Origin: Peptococcaceae bacterium BRH_c8a
Lineage (GTDB): Bacteria > Bacillota > Desulfotomaculia > Desulfotomaculales > Desulfallaceae
NCBI GenBank assembly: GCA_000961575.1
Contig: LADP01000021.1
Coordinates: 124,001 to 188,000 of the forward strand
Reading direction: 5' to 3'
Length of the DNA: 64,000 bases
Position numbers and translations under genes: made by a program. The notes beneath the pieces are model-generated. The model saw only the letters and a program-made list of their open reading frames with translations. It was not told where the DNA came from and ran no database searches. The number at the start of each line of letters is the position of its first letter. Positions within the stretch are counted from its first letter, which is position 1. Of this stretch, positions 25,915 through 34,955 are shown piece after piece.

Positions 25915-26904
25915 CTATTGGAAATACTTTTCAGCCCCCGGGTGCAGGGGTACGGACATGCCATCCTGGGCGGATTCTTTGGTTACCAGAGCACCAACTG
26001 AGTGGGCTGCCTTAACAGCGTCAAGGTTGCCGTAGATGGCACTAGCAATTTTATTAACCATTTCTTCGTCCATAGCGTCGGACACAACTAGCATAGCTTG
26101 AACCGAAACTGCTTCCACGTCCTGTTCCACATTGGGATATGTGCCGGCAGGAATGATTAGCTTGGTGTAGAACGGGTATTTTTCAATCAGCTTGTCTGCG
26201 GTATCACCCGGTACCGGTAATAGAACTACATTGTGCTGGGCAGCGATATCCTGAATGGCGGCAGTGGGGTGGCCTGCGGTAACAAAAGCGGCATCCACGT
26301 TTCCGTCTTTCAGATTGCTGGCCGCCTCGGCAAAGGATAGGTACTGAACTTTGATATCTTCATAAGTGATATCGTTTTCTGCTAGAATTTGGCGAGCGTT
26401 AGCCTCGGTACCGCTACCGGCGGCTCCCACTGCAACTCGCTTGCCTTTCAGATCAGCAAGAGTCTGGATGCCGGACTTATCCAGGGTAACAATTTGAATG
26501 GTTTCCGGGTACAGTGTGCACAGCCCTTTAATGGCGTCTACCTTGTTGTCTTTAAACATTTCGGTGCCGTTGGCTGCATAGTAGGCAATATCATTTTGCA
26601 CAAAAGCTATCTGAACCGCGTCGTCCTTTAGCATGTTGATGTTGGCTACCGATGCGCCGGTGCTTTCGGCTGTTGCGTTTACCCCTTCAATATTGCTGTT
26701 TAGAATTTCGGCCATAGCGCCGCCCAGCGGGTAATATACGCCAGCGGTTCCGCCGGTGGCGATGTTAATGAATATTGTTTCCGCGGGTTGTTCGGTTCCT
26801 TCTTTTTCTTCGGCTGGCTGGCTGGTTCCGCCGCAACCGGCAAGTAATAACGCTACCATGGTAATCAGCGCCAGGAACAATAAATTGCGTTTTGAAAACT
26901 TCAT
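25915..26904 (-). CDS. TAXI-family TRAP transporter solute-binding lipoprotein
   Basis: A 329-residue binding protein with a lipoprotein signal (lipobox LLAGC, Cys about residue 23) and the TAXI hallmarks NIATGGTAGVYYPLGGAMAEIL, KGKRVAVGAAGSGTEANARQIL, FVTAGHPTAAIQDIA and a C-terminal PLHPGAEKYFQ. It captures substrate outside the membrane and delivers it to the permease at 23250. AGGAGG precedes the ATG by 7 nt. First gene of a three-gene operon. Confidence 0.92.
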   Translation of the reverse strand: MKFSKRNLLFLALITMVALLLAGCGGTSQPAEEKEGTEQPAETIFINIATGGTAGVYYPLGGAMAEILNSNIEGVNATAESTGASVANINMLKDDAVQIAFVQNDIAYYAANGTEMFKDNKVDAIKGLCTLYPETIQIVTLDKSGIQTLADLKGKRVAVGAAGSGTEANARQILAENDITYEDIKVQYLSFAEAASNLKDGNVDAAFVTAGHPTAAIQDIAAQHNVVLLPVPGDTADKLIEKYPFYTKLIIPAGTYPNVEQDVEAVSVQAMLVVSDAMDEEMVNKIASAIYGNLDAVKAAHSVGALVTKESAQDGMSVPLHPGAEKYFQ

Positions 26905-27087
26905 CTTTTTTCCTCCTGTGTTTGTTATTTTACGTTTTAATTAGACTAGTAGTTTCCCTGAAAAAGTCTTGGTAATGGTTACATTGCATCATCGTTTTCT
27001 ACCAAACCCCAGCTGTGTTTAGTTTTTTCAGGGGGAACGGCTCTCCTGTGGGCTTTCACCTCCCGTGCGGTTTTTCCCTTGGGTATA

Positions 27088-27939
27088 TCACACTCCTGAA
27101 TTGCGCAGGGTAGTGAACCCGGTGTGGATTTGACGTACCACCGGACCTGGGACGCCGCTGCCGATGATGTGGTCATCAACCTTGATCACCGGAACTACTT
27201 CAGCTACTGAACCTGTGAAAAAGACTTCATTTGCTGCTAAAAGATCCGTGACATTGAATGTCTCCTCACGGGCGTTAATGCCTAGGGAACGGGCTGCTTG
27301 TAGTACATACTTCCGGGTAATGCCGTTTAAAATACGGTTGTTGACCGGGTGGGTCAACAGTGTATTATTACTATAAATAAAAATGTTACTTGCCGAACAT
27401 TCTGTAACAGTGCCGTCATCCATGACGAATACGGCCTCAGCCGCCCCTGCCTTGGCAGCTCTGTTTTTGGCCAGTACACTGGATAGCAATGATATGGATT
27501 TAATGTGGCAAAGCTGCCAGCGAAATTCAGGCTGGGTGATGATTTTAACCCCGTCGGTGTACATGGCCGGTGCAATATCCGGAACTTGCCGTACTGTAAT
27601 GAGCAGGTTGGGTTTAATTTGCGGCGCAAAATGGTGGTCTCTATGCGCGGTACCCCGGCTGATTTGAATATAAATCATGGCTTCCCGGATACCGCTTTGG
27701 ACCAGTAAATCTTCTGCAAACATGGCCAGTTGTGTTTTGCTCCAGGGCAGGCTCATTTCTATTGCAGCGGCACTGTTTTCCAGGCGTTCCAAGTGATCGG
27801 CAACGGCAAAGGGTACGCCGTTGTAAACTCTGATTACCTCGTAAATGCCATCCCCAAAATTGTAACCCCGGTCATTGACTGAAATAAGCGAGTCTTCAAA
27901 AGAACCTATCCAACCGTTTAAGTAAACCAGTTCCTGCAA
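27088..27939 (-). CDS. dat: D-amino-acid aminotransferase-like class IV aminotransferase
   Basis: A 283-residue fold-type IV PLP enzyme. Visible are VNDRGYNFGDGIYEVIRVYNG near the N-terminus, ISRGTAHRDHHFAP, the PLP lysine in CHIKSISLLSSVLAKNRA (about residue 145), and ECSASNIFI. The YEVIRVY and HIKSISLL patterns fit D-alanine transaminases better than IlvE. Such an enzyme supplies D-glutamate for peptidoglycan. TTG 27939 has AGAGGGA upstream. The neighbouring TAXI-TRAP operon follows 183 bp downstream on the same strand; a shared substrate is possible but unproven. Confidence 0.8.
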   Translation of the reverse strand: MQELVYLNGWIGSFEDSLISVNDRGYNFGDGIYEVIRVYNGVPFAVADHLERLENSAAAIEMSLPWSKTQLAMFAEDLLVQSGIREAMIYIQISRGTAHRDHHFAPQIKPNLLITVRQVPDIAPAMYTDGVKIITQPEFRWQLCHIKSISLLSSVLAKNRAAKAGAAEAVFVMDDGTVTECSASNIFIYSNNTLLTHPVNNRILNGITRKYVLQAARSLGINAREETFNVTDLLAANEVFFTGSVAEVVPVIKVDDHIIGSGVPGPVVRQIHTGFTTLRNSGV

Positions 27940-28167
27940 AACAATCCCTCTTTTCAAACTTAATTATTTGTTTCTTTCAGTTATTCACAATTCATTGGTC
28001 CAATTCAAAATGCCCCGAGAGTAAAATTTGTTGCCATTAAATTATCTGTTACGTCTTTTTAGTGGCACTATAGTAAATTAAATACAAAATAAAAATTTCC
28101 TGCCTGCTAAATTTAATTTGCTATCCTTAAATAAAAAAGTTACTTTTACAAGGGATAAAAACACAAA

Positions 28168-28192
28168 CAGGCCCGGGAATAATCCAGGCCTG
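28168..28192 (-). terminator. Intrinsic terminator after the orphan ferredoxin gene
   Basis: CAGGCC...GG pairs with CC...GGCCTG with one mismatch; on the minus strand it is followed by TTTGTGTTTTT. It lies 53 bp past the ferredoxin stop. Confidence 0.75.
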
Positions 28193-28244
28193 CTAAAGAA
28201 TTACCATGATGCGTTTTTTAGACCGAGCTAATTGATACGGCATG

Positions 28245-28499
28245 TCAAGCTGGAAGCACCGGCGCCATATTTTTAGCCCGTGCTGCGGAACGGTTAACCG
28301 TTATAGCCAGGTCGGGGCAGTGGGATTCACATTTACCACAGGCTGTGCAAGCTGCCGGGTTGGCCACTACCGCTTTACCGCGGTTATCCAGCACCAGTAC
28401 CTTATTACTGCACAAAGCGCTACAAATACCGCAACCTTTACACCATTGAGATTTAACTATGATTTTGTTATCATCGATATAAGCGGCCGGTTTTGCCAT
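28245..28499 (-). CDS. Orphan KorD-like 2[4Fe-4S] ferredoxin
   Basis: An 84-residue dicluster ferredoxin with two CxxCxxCxxxC motifs (CKGCGICSALC and CTACGKCESHC). It is closely similar to KorD at 55810 over its first 75 residues, including DDNKI(I/M)VK and the NKVL.LD.RGK linker, but lacks that protein's C-terminal tail. No oxidoreductase subunits are adjacent; it is a single-gene unit. Its promoter region shares a sigma-54 promoter and twin dyads with korD, so it is probably coregulated with the kor operon and supplies an alternative electron carrier or delta subunit. Confidence 0.88.
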   Translation of the reverse strand: MAKPAAYIDDNKIIVKSQWCKGCGICSALCSNKVLVLDNRGKAVVANPAACTACGKCESHCPDLAITVNRSAARAKNMAPVLPA

Positions 28500-28565
28500 T
28501 TATCATCACTCCCGTCCCGGTTTAACAAGCCGGGGATAATATTTTTTGCATTGTTTTTATACTAA

Positions 28566-28581
28566 TGCAATCAGCGTGCCA
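28566..28581 (-). promoter_or_regulatory. Sigma-54 (-24/-12) promoter of the orphan ferredoxin
   Basis: On the minus strand the sequence reads TGGCACGCTGATTGCA, matching TGGCAC-N5-TTGCA with the invariant GG and GC exactly 10 bp apart. The -12 end is 66 bp from the ferredoxin ATG at 28499. Sigma-54 promoters need an enhancer-binding activator; candidate sites lie about 120 bp upstream. Confidence 0.85.
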
Positions 28582-28699
28582 GATGTTATGATTGGTAGTC
28601 AGTTTATAAAAAATACTGCCATAGCCCGTTATATCAGATTTTGCACCGCTTCTTAGCGGGGCAAATGTTTTAAAAAGCAGGTAAAAACTGCCAGTCTAA

Positions 28700-28713
28700 T
28701 CTCATAATGACAT
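28700..28713 (-). promoter_or_regulatory. Activator-site dyad, proximal copy (ferredoxin side)
   Basis: Minus-strand ATGTCATTATGAGA; the core TGTCATTATGAGA is a 13-bp dyad apart from positions 2/12. It lies 119 bp upstream of the sigma-54 promoter at 28566-28581 and is repeated 48 bp further upstream. Confidence 0.6.
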
Positions 28714-28747
28714 GGAATATCCCGGAGACCCGCCAAATGGCGCCTAC

Positions 28748-28761
28748 TCTCATAATGACAT
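28748..28761 (-). promoter_or_regulatory. Activator-site dyad, distal copy (ferredoxin side)
   Basis: An exact second copy of the 14-bp ATGTCATTATGAGA on the minus strand, 48 bp from the first. The pair, with a GGCGCC-ATTT-GGCG hairpin between, mirrors the layout upstream of korD at 55549-55611. It is also only 49 bp from the divergent YgjP-like gene. Confidence 0.6.
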
Positions 28762-28809
28762 AAGTATCAAATTGATACAGTTTGGAGTTGCTCTTCAGGT
28801 GAAACTTAA

Positions 28810-29520
28810 ATGTATGCACTAAAAAACGGCCGAGTCCGGTATACAGTAGAACGCAGCAATAGAATTTCCGGTTTGAAAATAACCGTTGACGCAGAAAGAG
28901 GGGTGGTTGTGACAGCACCACTCAACTGTGGCACAAACGTGTTAGACGGTTTTGTCAAGGAAAAGACTATGTGGATCAGGGAGCGGTTGCAGCATCTGGA
29001 AAACTTGGCAGGCTGTCGAGTACCTAGAGAATTTGTAAGCGGTGAAAAACTTTTCTTTATGGGGGATCAGTATACATTATTAGTTAAAGAATCAAACGGT
29101 GATCAGAATGTGTTAATTCAGGACCGGGAAATCCATGTGGCCATTAGTGATGTGGAAAACAGCCCGGGTGTGGTGGTTAAAAACATATTAGTTAAGTGGT
29201 ACAAAGGCCGCGCCCGGCAGTTAATCAATGCCCGGGTGGATCTATTCGCCGCAACGATAGAGCAGAAACCAACCGCGATTAAAATAAAGCAACAAAAAAG
29301 CCGCTGGGGCAGTTGTTCGGCCAGGGGCAATTTAAATTTTAACTGGAAACTGGTCATGGCGCCTATCGAAATCATTGATTACGTGGTGGTGCATGAGTTA
29401 TGCCATTTGATCAGGCTTGATCACTCAGCGGAGTTTTGGCACCTGGTGGCCTCTCTAATGCCCGACTACAAAAAAAAGCGCCAGTGGTTAAGGGAATTCG
29501 GCCCAGCGCTGAACTTTTAA
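28810..29520 (+). CDS. YgjP-like (DUF45) metallopeptidase
   Basis: A 236-residue protein of the YgjP/WLM metallopeptidase family. The C-terminal catalytic domain has KQQKSRWGSCSARGNLNFNWKLVMAP followed by the zinc motif VVHELCHLIRLDHSAEFW (HExxH plus downstream His/Glu). The N-terminal half (residues 1-110) is the family's beta domain. Function in bacteria is not established; the family is often near restriction genes, but not here. The sigma-54 enhancer dyads of the divergent ferredoxin lie in its upstream region. Confidence 0.85.
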   Translation: MYALKNGRVRYTVERSNRISGLKITVDAERGVVVTAPLNCGTNVLDGFVKEKTMWIRERLQHLENLAGCRVPREFVSGEKLFFMGDQYTLLVKESNGDQNVLIQDREIHVAISDVENSPGVVVKNILVKWYKGRARQLINARVDLFAATIEQKPTAIKIKQQKSRWGSCSARGNLNFNWKLVMAPIEIIDYVVVHELCHLIRLDHSAEFWHLVASLMPDYKKKRQWLREFGPALNF

Positions 29521-29524
29521 AATG

Positions 29525-29614
29525 AGTCAAAAGTCAAAAGTCAAAAGTCAAAAGTCAAAAGTCAAAAGTCAAAAGTCAAAAGTCAAAAGTCAAAAGTCAA
29601 AAGTCAAAAGTCAA
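29525..29614. repeat. Heptanucleotide tandem array (AGTCAAA)13
   Basis: Thirteen GTC cores occur exactly every 7 bp from 29526 to 29610. Inverted remnants of the unit (GACTTTCGACTTTTTACTTTTGACC) follow at 29631-29653. It lies between the convergent YgjP-like and MFS genes. Confidence 0.95.
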
Positions 29615-29625
29615 GAAACACAACC

Positions 29626-30951
29626 TTAGACTTTCGACTTTTTACTTTTGACCTTATCGTCTTTTTCGGATAGGGGTTTGCGGGAAGGGCTGAAAACGAA
29701 TTCCGTTTTAATCGGAGGTGCCCCCGGTTGTTTGTCCTGCCCGGTTTCGTCTGGTTGTTGCATATCCCGTACCCGGATTAAAAAAGCCGCCGCCACCGCA
29801 CTTATTCCGGCCAGTGCCCCGCCGCCCCAGTACATATAAGCATTACCCTGATCCATCAGGTAACCGAAAAGGGGCGGTCCTGCAGCGACGCCCAGGAAAC
29901 GGACGCTGCCGTACACAGATGTAACCAAGCCCCTCTCGGCAGAGTCCACTGTGCTCGTGATGATAGTGTTCAGGCAGGGCAACAGTAACCCGGTTCCGGT
30001 ACCGGTTATTGATATGCCAACAAAGAAGAGGTAAATGTTCTGGAAGAAATTCAGCGACATCAGCGATAGGGCAATAAGACTAAGTCCGGTGACAGCCAGC
30101 CACTTCATCAACTTGACCTTTTTTTTCAAAAGCATACCGGTAACGTAGGACGTTACGCTCATAAACAACACGGGAACGGCCAGAGCAAACCCTTTCATGA
30201 TACCGTATATTCCGACGCTTGTTTCCAGGTAATCGCTAAGAAAGAACAGAATGCCAAACAGAATTAACAAAGCAGTCATGCCGCCTAGGAATGAGGTTAG
30301 CAGTATGGCTGATTTTTTATGAAAAACTTTTTTGATGGATTGAGCATATTTAGATACGCTTTGTTTTTCCCGTTCGTTTTTAGGCTCTTTAACCAAAAAC
30401 CACATCCCTATTACTATGGGCACCACAATAGCGGGAAAAAATATAAACGCTGCGTACCAGGCAATCAAGCCGATGGCTGCTCCCAATACAGGGCTAAGCA
30501 CCTTACCCATCCCGTTAGCGGCTTCCACAATCCCCAGTGACTTGCTGCGTTGGGGACCCGTAAAAAGGTCGCCGGTGAGGGCCATAGCGATAGGAGTAGT
30601 GCCGGCGGCACCGATGCCCTGGATTATGCGACCGCCGATGATCCAGGCAAATGCATTTTCCCGCAAAATTATGGCCGCCGCCCCGGCGGTAACGCCACCA
30701 ATACCGTACAGTATCAAGCCCGGAATTATTATCTTTTTACGGCCGATGCGGTCGGATAAAAATCCGGCCAACGGTATAAGTAGGCCGGGTATGGAAAATG
30801 CCGTGATAATCATGCTTACTTCAAGCTGGCTTAGGTTCATTGCTTGCTTCATGGCCGGCAACACCGGGATGAGCATTGAGTTACCCAGAACCATGATAAA
30901 CGGCACGCCAGATATAGCCGCTAGCACAGAGGCGCTGTTTTTTGGTTTCAT
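29626..30951 (-). CDS. MFS transporter, DHA1-like drug exporter type
   Basis: A 441-residue major facilitator with 12 predicted spans in two halves. Loop 2-3 carries the family motif GFLSDRIGRKKII, and span 5 has the antiporter-like VLSPVLGAAIG pattern. The charged C-terminal tail (about 45 residues) overlaps the end of the heptad-repeat region; its last residues (KSKKSKV) are read from the inverted heptamer remnants. Substrate unknown; efflux of small molecules is the usual role. AGGAGG precedes the ATG. Confidence 0.85.
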   Translation of the reverse strand: MKPKNSASVLAAISGVPFIMVLGNSMLIPVLPAMKQAMNLSQLEVSMIITAFSIPGLLIPLAGFLSDRIGRKKIIIPGLILYGIGGVTAGAAAIILRENAFAWIIGGRIIQGIGAAGTTPIAMALTGDLFTGPQRSKSLGIVEAANGMGKVLSPVLGAAIGLIAWYAAFIFFPAIVVPIVIGMWFLVKEPKNEREKQSVSKYAQSIKKVFHKKSAILLTSFLGGMTALLILFGILFFLSDYLETSVGIYGIMKGFALAVPVLFMSVTSYVTGMLLKKKVKLMKWLAVTGLSLIALSLMSLNFFQNIYLFFVGISITGTGTGLLLPCLNTIITSTVDSAERGLVTSVYGSVRFLGVAAGPPLFGYLMDQGNAYMYWGGGALAGISAVAAAFLIRVRDMQQPDETGQDKQPGAPPIKTEFVFSPSRKPLSEKDDKVKSKKSKV

Positions 30952-31070
30952 AATTTTTTATCCCTCCTGATGCGACACGGTTATTTTATCTCCGCCCCAT
31001 CAACGGTATGCATTTATTACCCCCGCCAGGCATATGAAAAAATATCTAATCGGACGGGAGGTATAAAACC

Positions 31071-31346
31071 TTGTTTTTTACTTTTGATAAAATTGTCTTA
31101 TCCATGGCCCTGCTGCGTTTTCTGTCGTCCAGCATTGAATTTACCGCAGCTATGCTAATGCTTTATTTCAACCGGGTAGACGTGGCATTCAAGATTAACG
31201 CAGTATTGGCCATGGTAGGACCTACGGTTCTTATTTGCGTCACCACTCTGGGTTTGGTTGGATTGGCCGGCAAAGTATCCATACCGGGGATGGTTTCCAT
31301 AGTCACAGGTGTAGGCCTAATATTTCTGGGTATCAATAGACTGTAA
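31071..31346 (+). CDS. yqhV: YqhV-like DUF2619 membrane protein
   Basis: A 91-residue protein with three hydrophobic segments matching the YqhV family (FDKIVLSMALLRFLSSSIEFTAAMLML, FKINAVLAMVGPTVLI, TTLGLVGLAGKVS). In Bacillus the gene lies beside the spoIIIA operon and is found almost only in endospore formers; its function is unknown. Here it is isolated upstream of the pyr operon. The TTG start follows GGGAGG by 10 nt. Confidence 0.85.
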   Translation: MFFTFDKIVLSMALLRFLSSSIEFTAAMLMLYFNRVDVAFKINAVLAMVGPTVLICVTTLGLVGLAGKVSIPGMVSIVTGVGLIFLGINRL

Positions 31347-31580
31347 AATGGGGTAAGACTTTAGAATAGTCAGTGAAAGCAAGAAAGGGAAACAAAAAAA
31401 GCTCCGGCAAAACTGCCGGAAGAGTAAAAAACATTAAGAATATTAAAAAGGAGGAGTGGGTTGAGTGTGTTAAAAGTATTATAGACAAGTTTTTGAAATA
31501 AGATGTTATAGCATTTATGGGTGAGGTGTCTATTTTTAACTGCACTCTATTGGGGGGTATTATTTTATTTCAAAATAAAG
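31347..31580. other. Intergenic region before the pyr promoter
   Basis: No gene supported. It contains a hairpin with arms TCCGGC/GCCGGA at about 31413-31431, followed on the minus strand by a T-run (a terminator-like signal with no minus-strand gene to serve). It also has a strong AAGGAGG at 31447-31453 followed only by a seven-codon frame. Confidence 0.5.
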
Positions 31581-31609
31581 TTGACGTCCAAAAGGGTATC
31601 TGATAATAT
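31581..31609 (+). promoter_or_regulatory. Sigma-A promoter of the pyr operon
   Basis: TTGACG at 31581-31586, 17 bp, TAATAT at 31604-31609; about 25 bp before the first PyrR leader element. Confidence 0.7.
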
Positions 31610-31633
31610 TATTTAAGTTTAAATTACCTTGAA

Positions 31634-32320
<687 letters not shown>

Positions 32321-32341
32321 TGCATGGCACATCCTTTTAAT

Positions 32342-32412
32342 GCGGTCCCGTGAGGCCGGCAAGGGAGGGCCAAGTGTAATTTGCCCTGCCGGCCTCTGTC
32401 GGGTTTTTTATA
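32342..32412 (+). promoter_or_regulatory. PyrR-dependent attenuator between pyrR and pyrB
   Basis: The conserved loop GCGGTCCCGTGAGGCCGG is at 32342-32359. GAGGCCGGCAAGGG then pairs with CCCTGCCGGCCTC (about 32385-32397), and GTCGGG plus six T follows. It allows separate UMP control of pyrB and downstream genes. Confidence 0.85.
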
Positions 32413-32455
32413 AACCCGGGAGGTCTTTTATTATTTAAGGAAGGGGTACCGACAA

Positions 32456-33379
32456 TTGTATAAACACAAAGATTTGTTGGGTATACGGGAGATGTCTGCT
32501 GAAGAAATCGGTTTTCTTTTAGACACCGCCGGGCCCATGAAAGAAATTATTAAAAGGCAGATTAAAAAGGTGCCCACCTTGCGCGGCAAGACAGTGGTGA
32601 CCTTGTTTTACGAGAACAGCACCCGAACTCGCGGTTCGTTTGAGCTGGCGGCCAAGTACCTGAGTGCGGATAGTATTAACATGTCCGGGTCATCCAGCAG
32701 TGTGGCCAAGGGAGAAAGCCTGTACGACACCGGTCGCACGCTGCAGTCGCTGGGCGCCGACGTAATCGTATTGCGTCATCCCATGCCCGGCGCGCCGCGA
32801 CTGCTGGCCCGTTCGGTGAAGGCCGCCGTAATTAATGCCGGTGACGGGGCCCATGAACACCCCTCCCAAGCGCTGCTGGACATGTTCACGGTGCGGGAGA
32901 AAAAAGGCGGCCTTGCCGGGCTGCGGGTGGTCATTGTGGGTGATATAATGCATAGCCGGGTGGCCCGTTCAAATATCTGGGGATTCACCAAAATGGGGGC
33001 CGAGGTAAGGGTCTGCGGCCCGTCCACAATGATACCGGTCGGGCTGGAAGAAACCGGTGTGCAGGTATTTCATCAAATGGATCAGGCCCTTGACGGGGCT
33101 GACGTGATTATCATGCTGCGCATCCAAAAGGAGAGGCAGCAACAGGGATTATTCCCCGGGCTCAGGGAATACTCGAGACTTTACGGACTGAACAGGCGGC
33201 GTCTGGAACTGGCTGCCGGGGACGCGCTGGTGCTGCACCCCGGTCCCATGAACCGCGGGGTAGAAATTGCAGCGGATATTGCCGACGGTTCCCAGGCGGT
33301 CATAGAAGAACAGGTAACCAACGGGGTGGCGGTGCGCATGGCGTTGCTATACCTGTTGACCGGGGGAGGTGCTCAGTAA
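32456..33379 (+). CDS. pyrB: Aspartate carbamoyltransferase catalytic subunit
   Basis: A 307-residue ATCase catalytic chain joining carbamoyl phosphate and aspartate. Motifs: [17 protein letters not shown] (STRTR phosphate site), [15 protein letters not shown] and the aspartate-site [10 protein letters not shown] near the C-terminus. No regulatory subunit (pyrI) follows, as in Bacillus. The TTG start at 32456 gives the usual N-terminus. Its stop overlaps the pyrC start by 1 nt. Confidence 0.95.
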   Translation: MYKHKDLLGIREMSAEEIGFLLDTAGPMKEIIKRQIKKVPTLRGKTVVTLFYENSTRTRGSFELAAKYLSADSINMSGSSSSVAKGESLYDTGRTLQSLGADVIVLRHPMPGAPRLLARSVKAAVINAGDGAHEHPSQALLDMFTVREKKGGLAGLRVVIVGDIMHSRVARSNIWGFTKMGAEVRVCGPSTMIPVGLEETGVQVFHQMDQALDGADVIIMLRIQKERQQQGLFPGLREYSRLYGLNRRRLELAAGDALVLHPGPMNRGVEIAADIADGSQAVIEEQVTNGVAVRMALLYLLTGGGAQ

Positions 33380-34650
33380 TGAAGCTAATTATGCAAAATG
33401 GGCGGCTTTTGGACCCGGCTGCCGGCCGGGATCTGACCGCAGACCTTTATGTTAATAATGGATTTATTTGTGCGCCATTCCAGCCCGACAGCAACACAAA
33501 CATCATCGATGCCGGGGGCAAACTGGTGACGCCGGGCCTGGTAGACATGCACGTACATCTACGGGAACCGGGATTTGAGTACAAGGAGACCATTGCCACC
33601 GGTACTGCAGCAGCAGCCCGGGGCGGTTTCACCGGTGTGGCCTGCATGCCCAACACCGACCCGGTAACCGATAACCGGGTGGCGGTGGAGTATATTAATA
33701 AACGAACCCAAGAGGCCGGACAGGTTAGAGTCTATCCGGTGGGCGCCATCACCCGTGGCAGCCAGGGCAAGGAACTGGCTGAGCTGGCGGACATGCGTGA
33801 AGCCGGCGCGGCGGCCTTCTCAGACGACGGCCAGCCCGTGACGGACGCCGGCTTGATGCGCCGGGCCATGCGGTACTGCACCATGCTAGGCGCGGCCATC
33901 ATCTCCCATTGCGAAGATAAAAGTCTGGCCGGGGGTGGGGTGATGCACGAGGGCGCTTATTCTACAATACTGGGTTTAAAGGGCGTCCCCGCTTCAGCCG
34001 AGGAAGCAATGGTGGCTCGGGACATTATTCTGGCTGGGGAAACCGGCTGTCCGCTGCATATAGCCCATATAAGTACTGCCGGTTCGGTGTGCCTGGTACG
34101 CGAGGCCAAAAAGCGAGGTGTAAAGGTTACGGCGGAAGTGACGCCACATCACTTTACCCTGACGGATCGGGCGGTGGGGGATTTTAATACCAACGCCAAG
34201 GTCAACCCGCCGCTGCGTGGCGAGGCCGACGTACAGGCGGTACGCGAGGGATTGGCCGACGGCACCATTGACGCCATTGCCACCGACCACGCGCCCCATT
34301 CCTTTGACGAGAAAAACGTGGAGTTTGACCTGGCCCCCTTCGGGCTGGTGGGTCTGGAGACAGCGGTGGGTTTAGTGTGGACCGAACTGGTACAGACCGG
34401 CATTTTAACCCCGCTGCAGGCGGTGCAAAAGCTCTCGTGCAACCCGGCCCGCATCCTTGGCATTGCGGGGGGCACTCTGGCCGAGGGAGCGCCTGCGGAC
34501 ATTACCGTTATTGACCCCCTGTTTGAGGAAACGGTAAACCCGAACAATTTTGCCGGTAAAAGCAGAAACACCCCCTTCACGGGCCACCGGCTCAAAGGCC
34601 TGCCGGTTCTCACCATAGTAGCAGGGGAAATTAAATACAGGAGACAGTAG
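33379..34650 (+). CDS. pyrC: Dihydroorotase
   Basis: A 423-residue type I dihydroorotase that cyclises carbamoyl aspartate. Metal ligands: HVHLREPG (about residue 60), the SHCEDKSL His, HIAHISTAG and the Asp of ATDHAPHS (about residue 305). CMPNTDP is also present. Full length for the family. Overlaps pyrB by one base (TAATG). Confidence 0.95.
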   Translation: MKLIMQNGRLLDPAAGRDLTADLYVNNGFICAPFQPDSNTNIIDAGGKLVTPGLVDMHVHLREPGFEYKETIATGTAAAARGGFTGVACMPNTDPVTDNRVAVEYINKRTQEAGQVRVYPVGAITRGSQGKELAELADMREAGAAAFSDDGQPVTDAGLMRRAMRYCTMLGAAIISHCEDKSLAGGGVMHEGAYSTILGLKGVPASAEEAMVARDIILAGETGCPLHIAHISTAGSVCLVREAKKRGVKVTAEVTPHHFTLTDRAVGDFNTNAKVNPPLRGEADVQAVREGLADGTIDAIATDHAPHSFDEKNVEFDLAPFGLVGLETAVGLVWTELVQTGILTPLQAVQKLSCNPARILGIAGGTLAEGAPADITVIDPLFEETVNPNNFAGKSRNTPFTGHRLKGLPVLTIVAGEIKYRRQ

Positions 34651-34697
34651 TCAGGAGTCAGGAGTCAAAATGAAGAAAAATGAAAAACTAGCGGAGC

Positions 34698-34758
34698 GAT
34701 ATCACCGGAGCGCTGCGCCCACTACAACCAACTTTTAAAGTATTTTCAAGGTAGACAT
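34698..34758. repeat. Degenerate dispersed repeat (GCGCCCACTAC type)
   Basis: GCGCCCACTACAACCAAC followed 20 bp later by AAGGTAGA matches the segment at 7562-7606. Only two copies are visible. Confidence 0.4.
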
Positions 34759-34815
34759 CCATGCTGCTGTTCGGTACCCATCAGAAGGATGAAAATCTAT
34801 TTTCAGATACTATTA

Positions 34816-34879
34816 TGTCATTTTGAACGAAGTAAAGAAATTTCAAAAGATAAGATCCTTCGCTTCGCTCAGGATGACG
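34816..34879. repeat. Dispersed hairpin repeat (GTCATCCTGAGCG type), copy 2
   Basis: Runs from TGTCATTTTGAACGAAG to TCGCTCAGGATGACG, in inverse orientation to the copy at 16554-16610; both ends are inverted copies of one another. Confidence 0.75.
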
Positions 34880-34955
34880 CTCCCCGAAGTCTATTTACCG
34901 GGTATTACGCTTCAATAAATATACAGACAGATCAATCTGCGGAGGTGTTTGCAAC

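Larger units (their letters stand above)
34651..34955. other. Intergenic region with repeat elements between pyrC and carA
   Basis: A 305-bp gap inside the pyr operon with no gene. It holds short heptad-like copies (CAGGAGT twice) at about 34655-34668, a dispersed-repeat fragment at 34698-34758, and a GTCATCCTGAGCG-type hairpin at 34816-34879. Confidence 0.7.

Noticed and set aside
26979-27179. 66-codon minus-strand frame overlapping the end of dat
   Set aside because: Overlaps dat in another phase and lacks a start with a ribosome site; treated as spacer.
31447-31490. Strong AAGGAGG followed by a seven-codon frame upstream of the pyr promoter
   Set aside because: The peptide is too short to support as a gene, and it lies before the mapped-looking pyr promoter, so it cannot be a pyr leader peptide.
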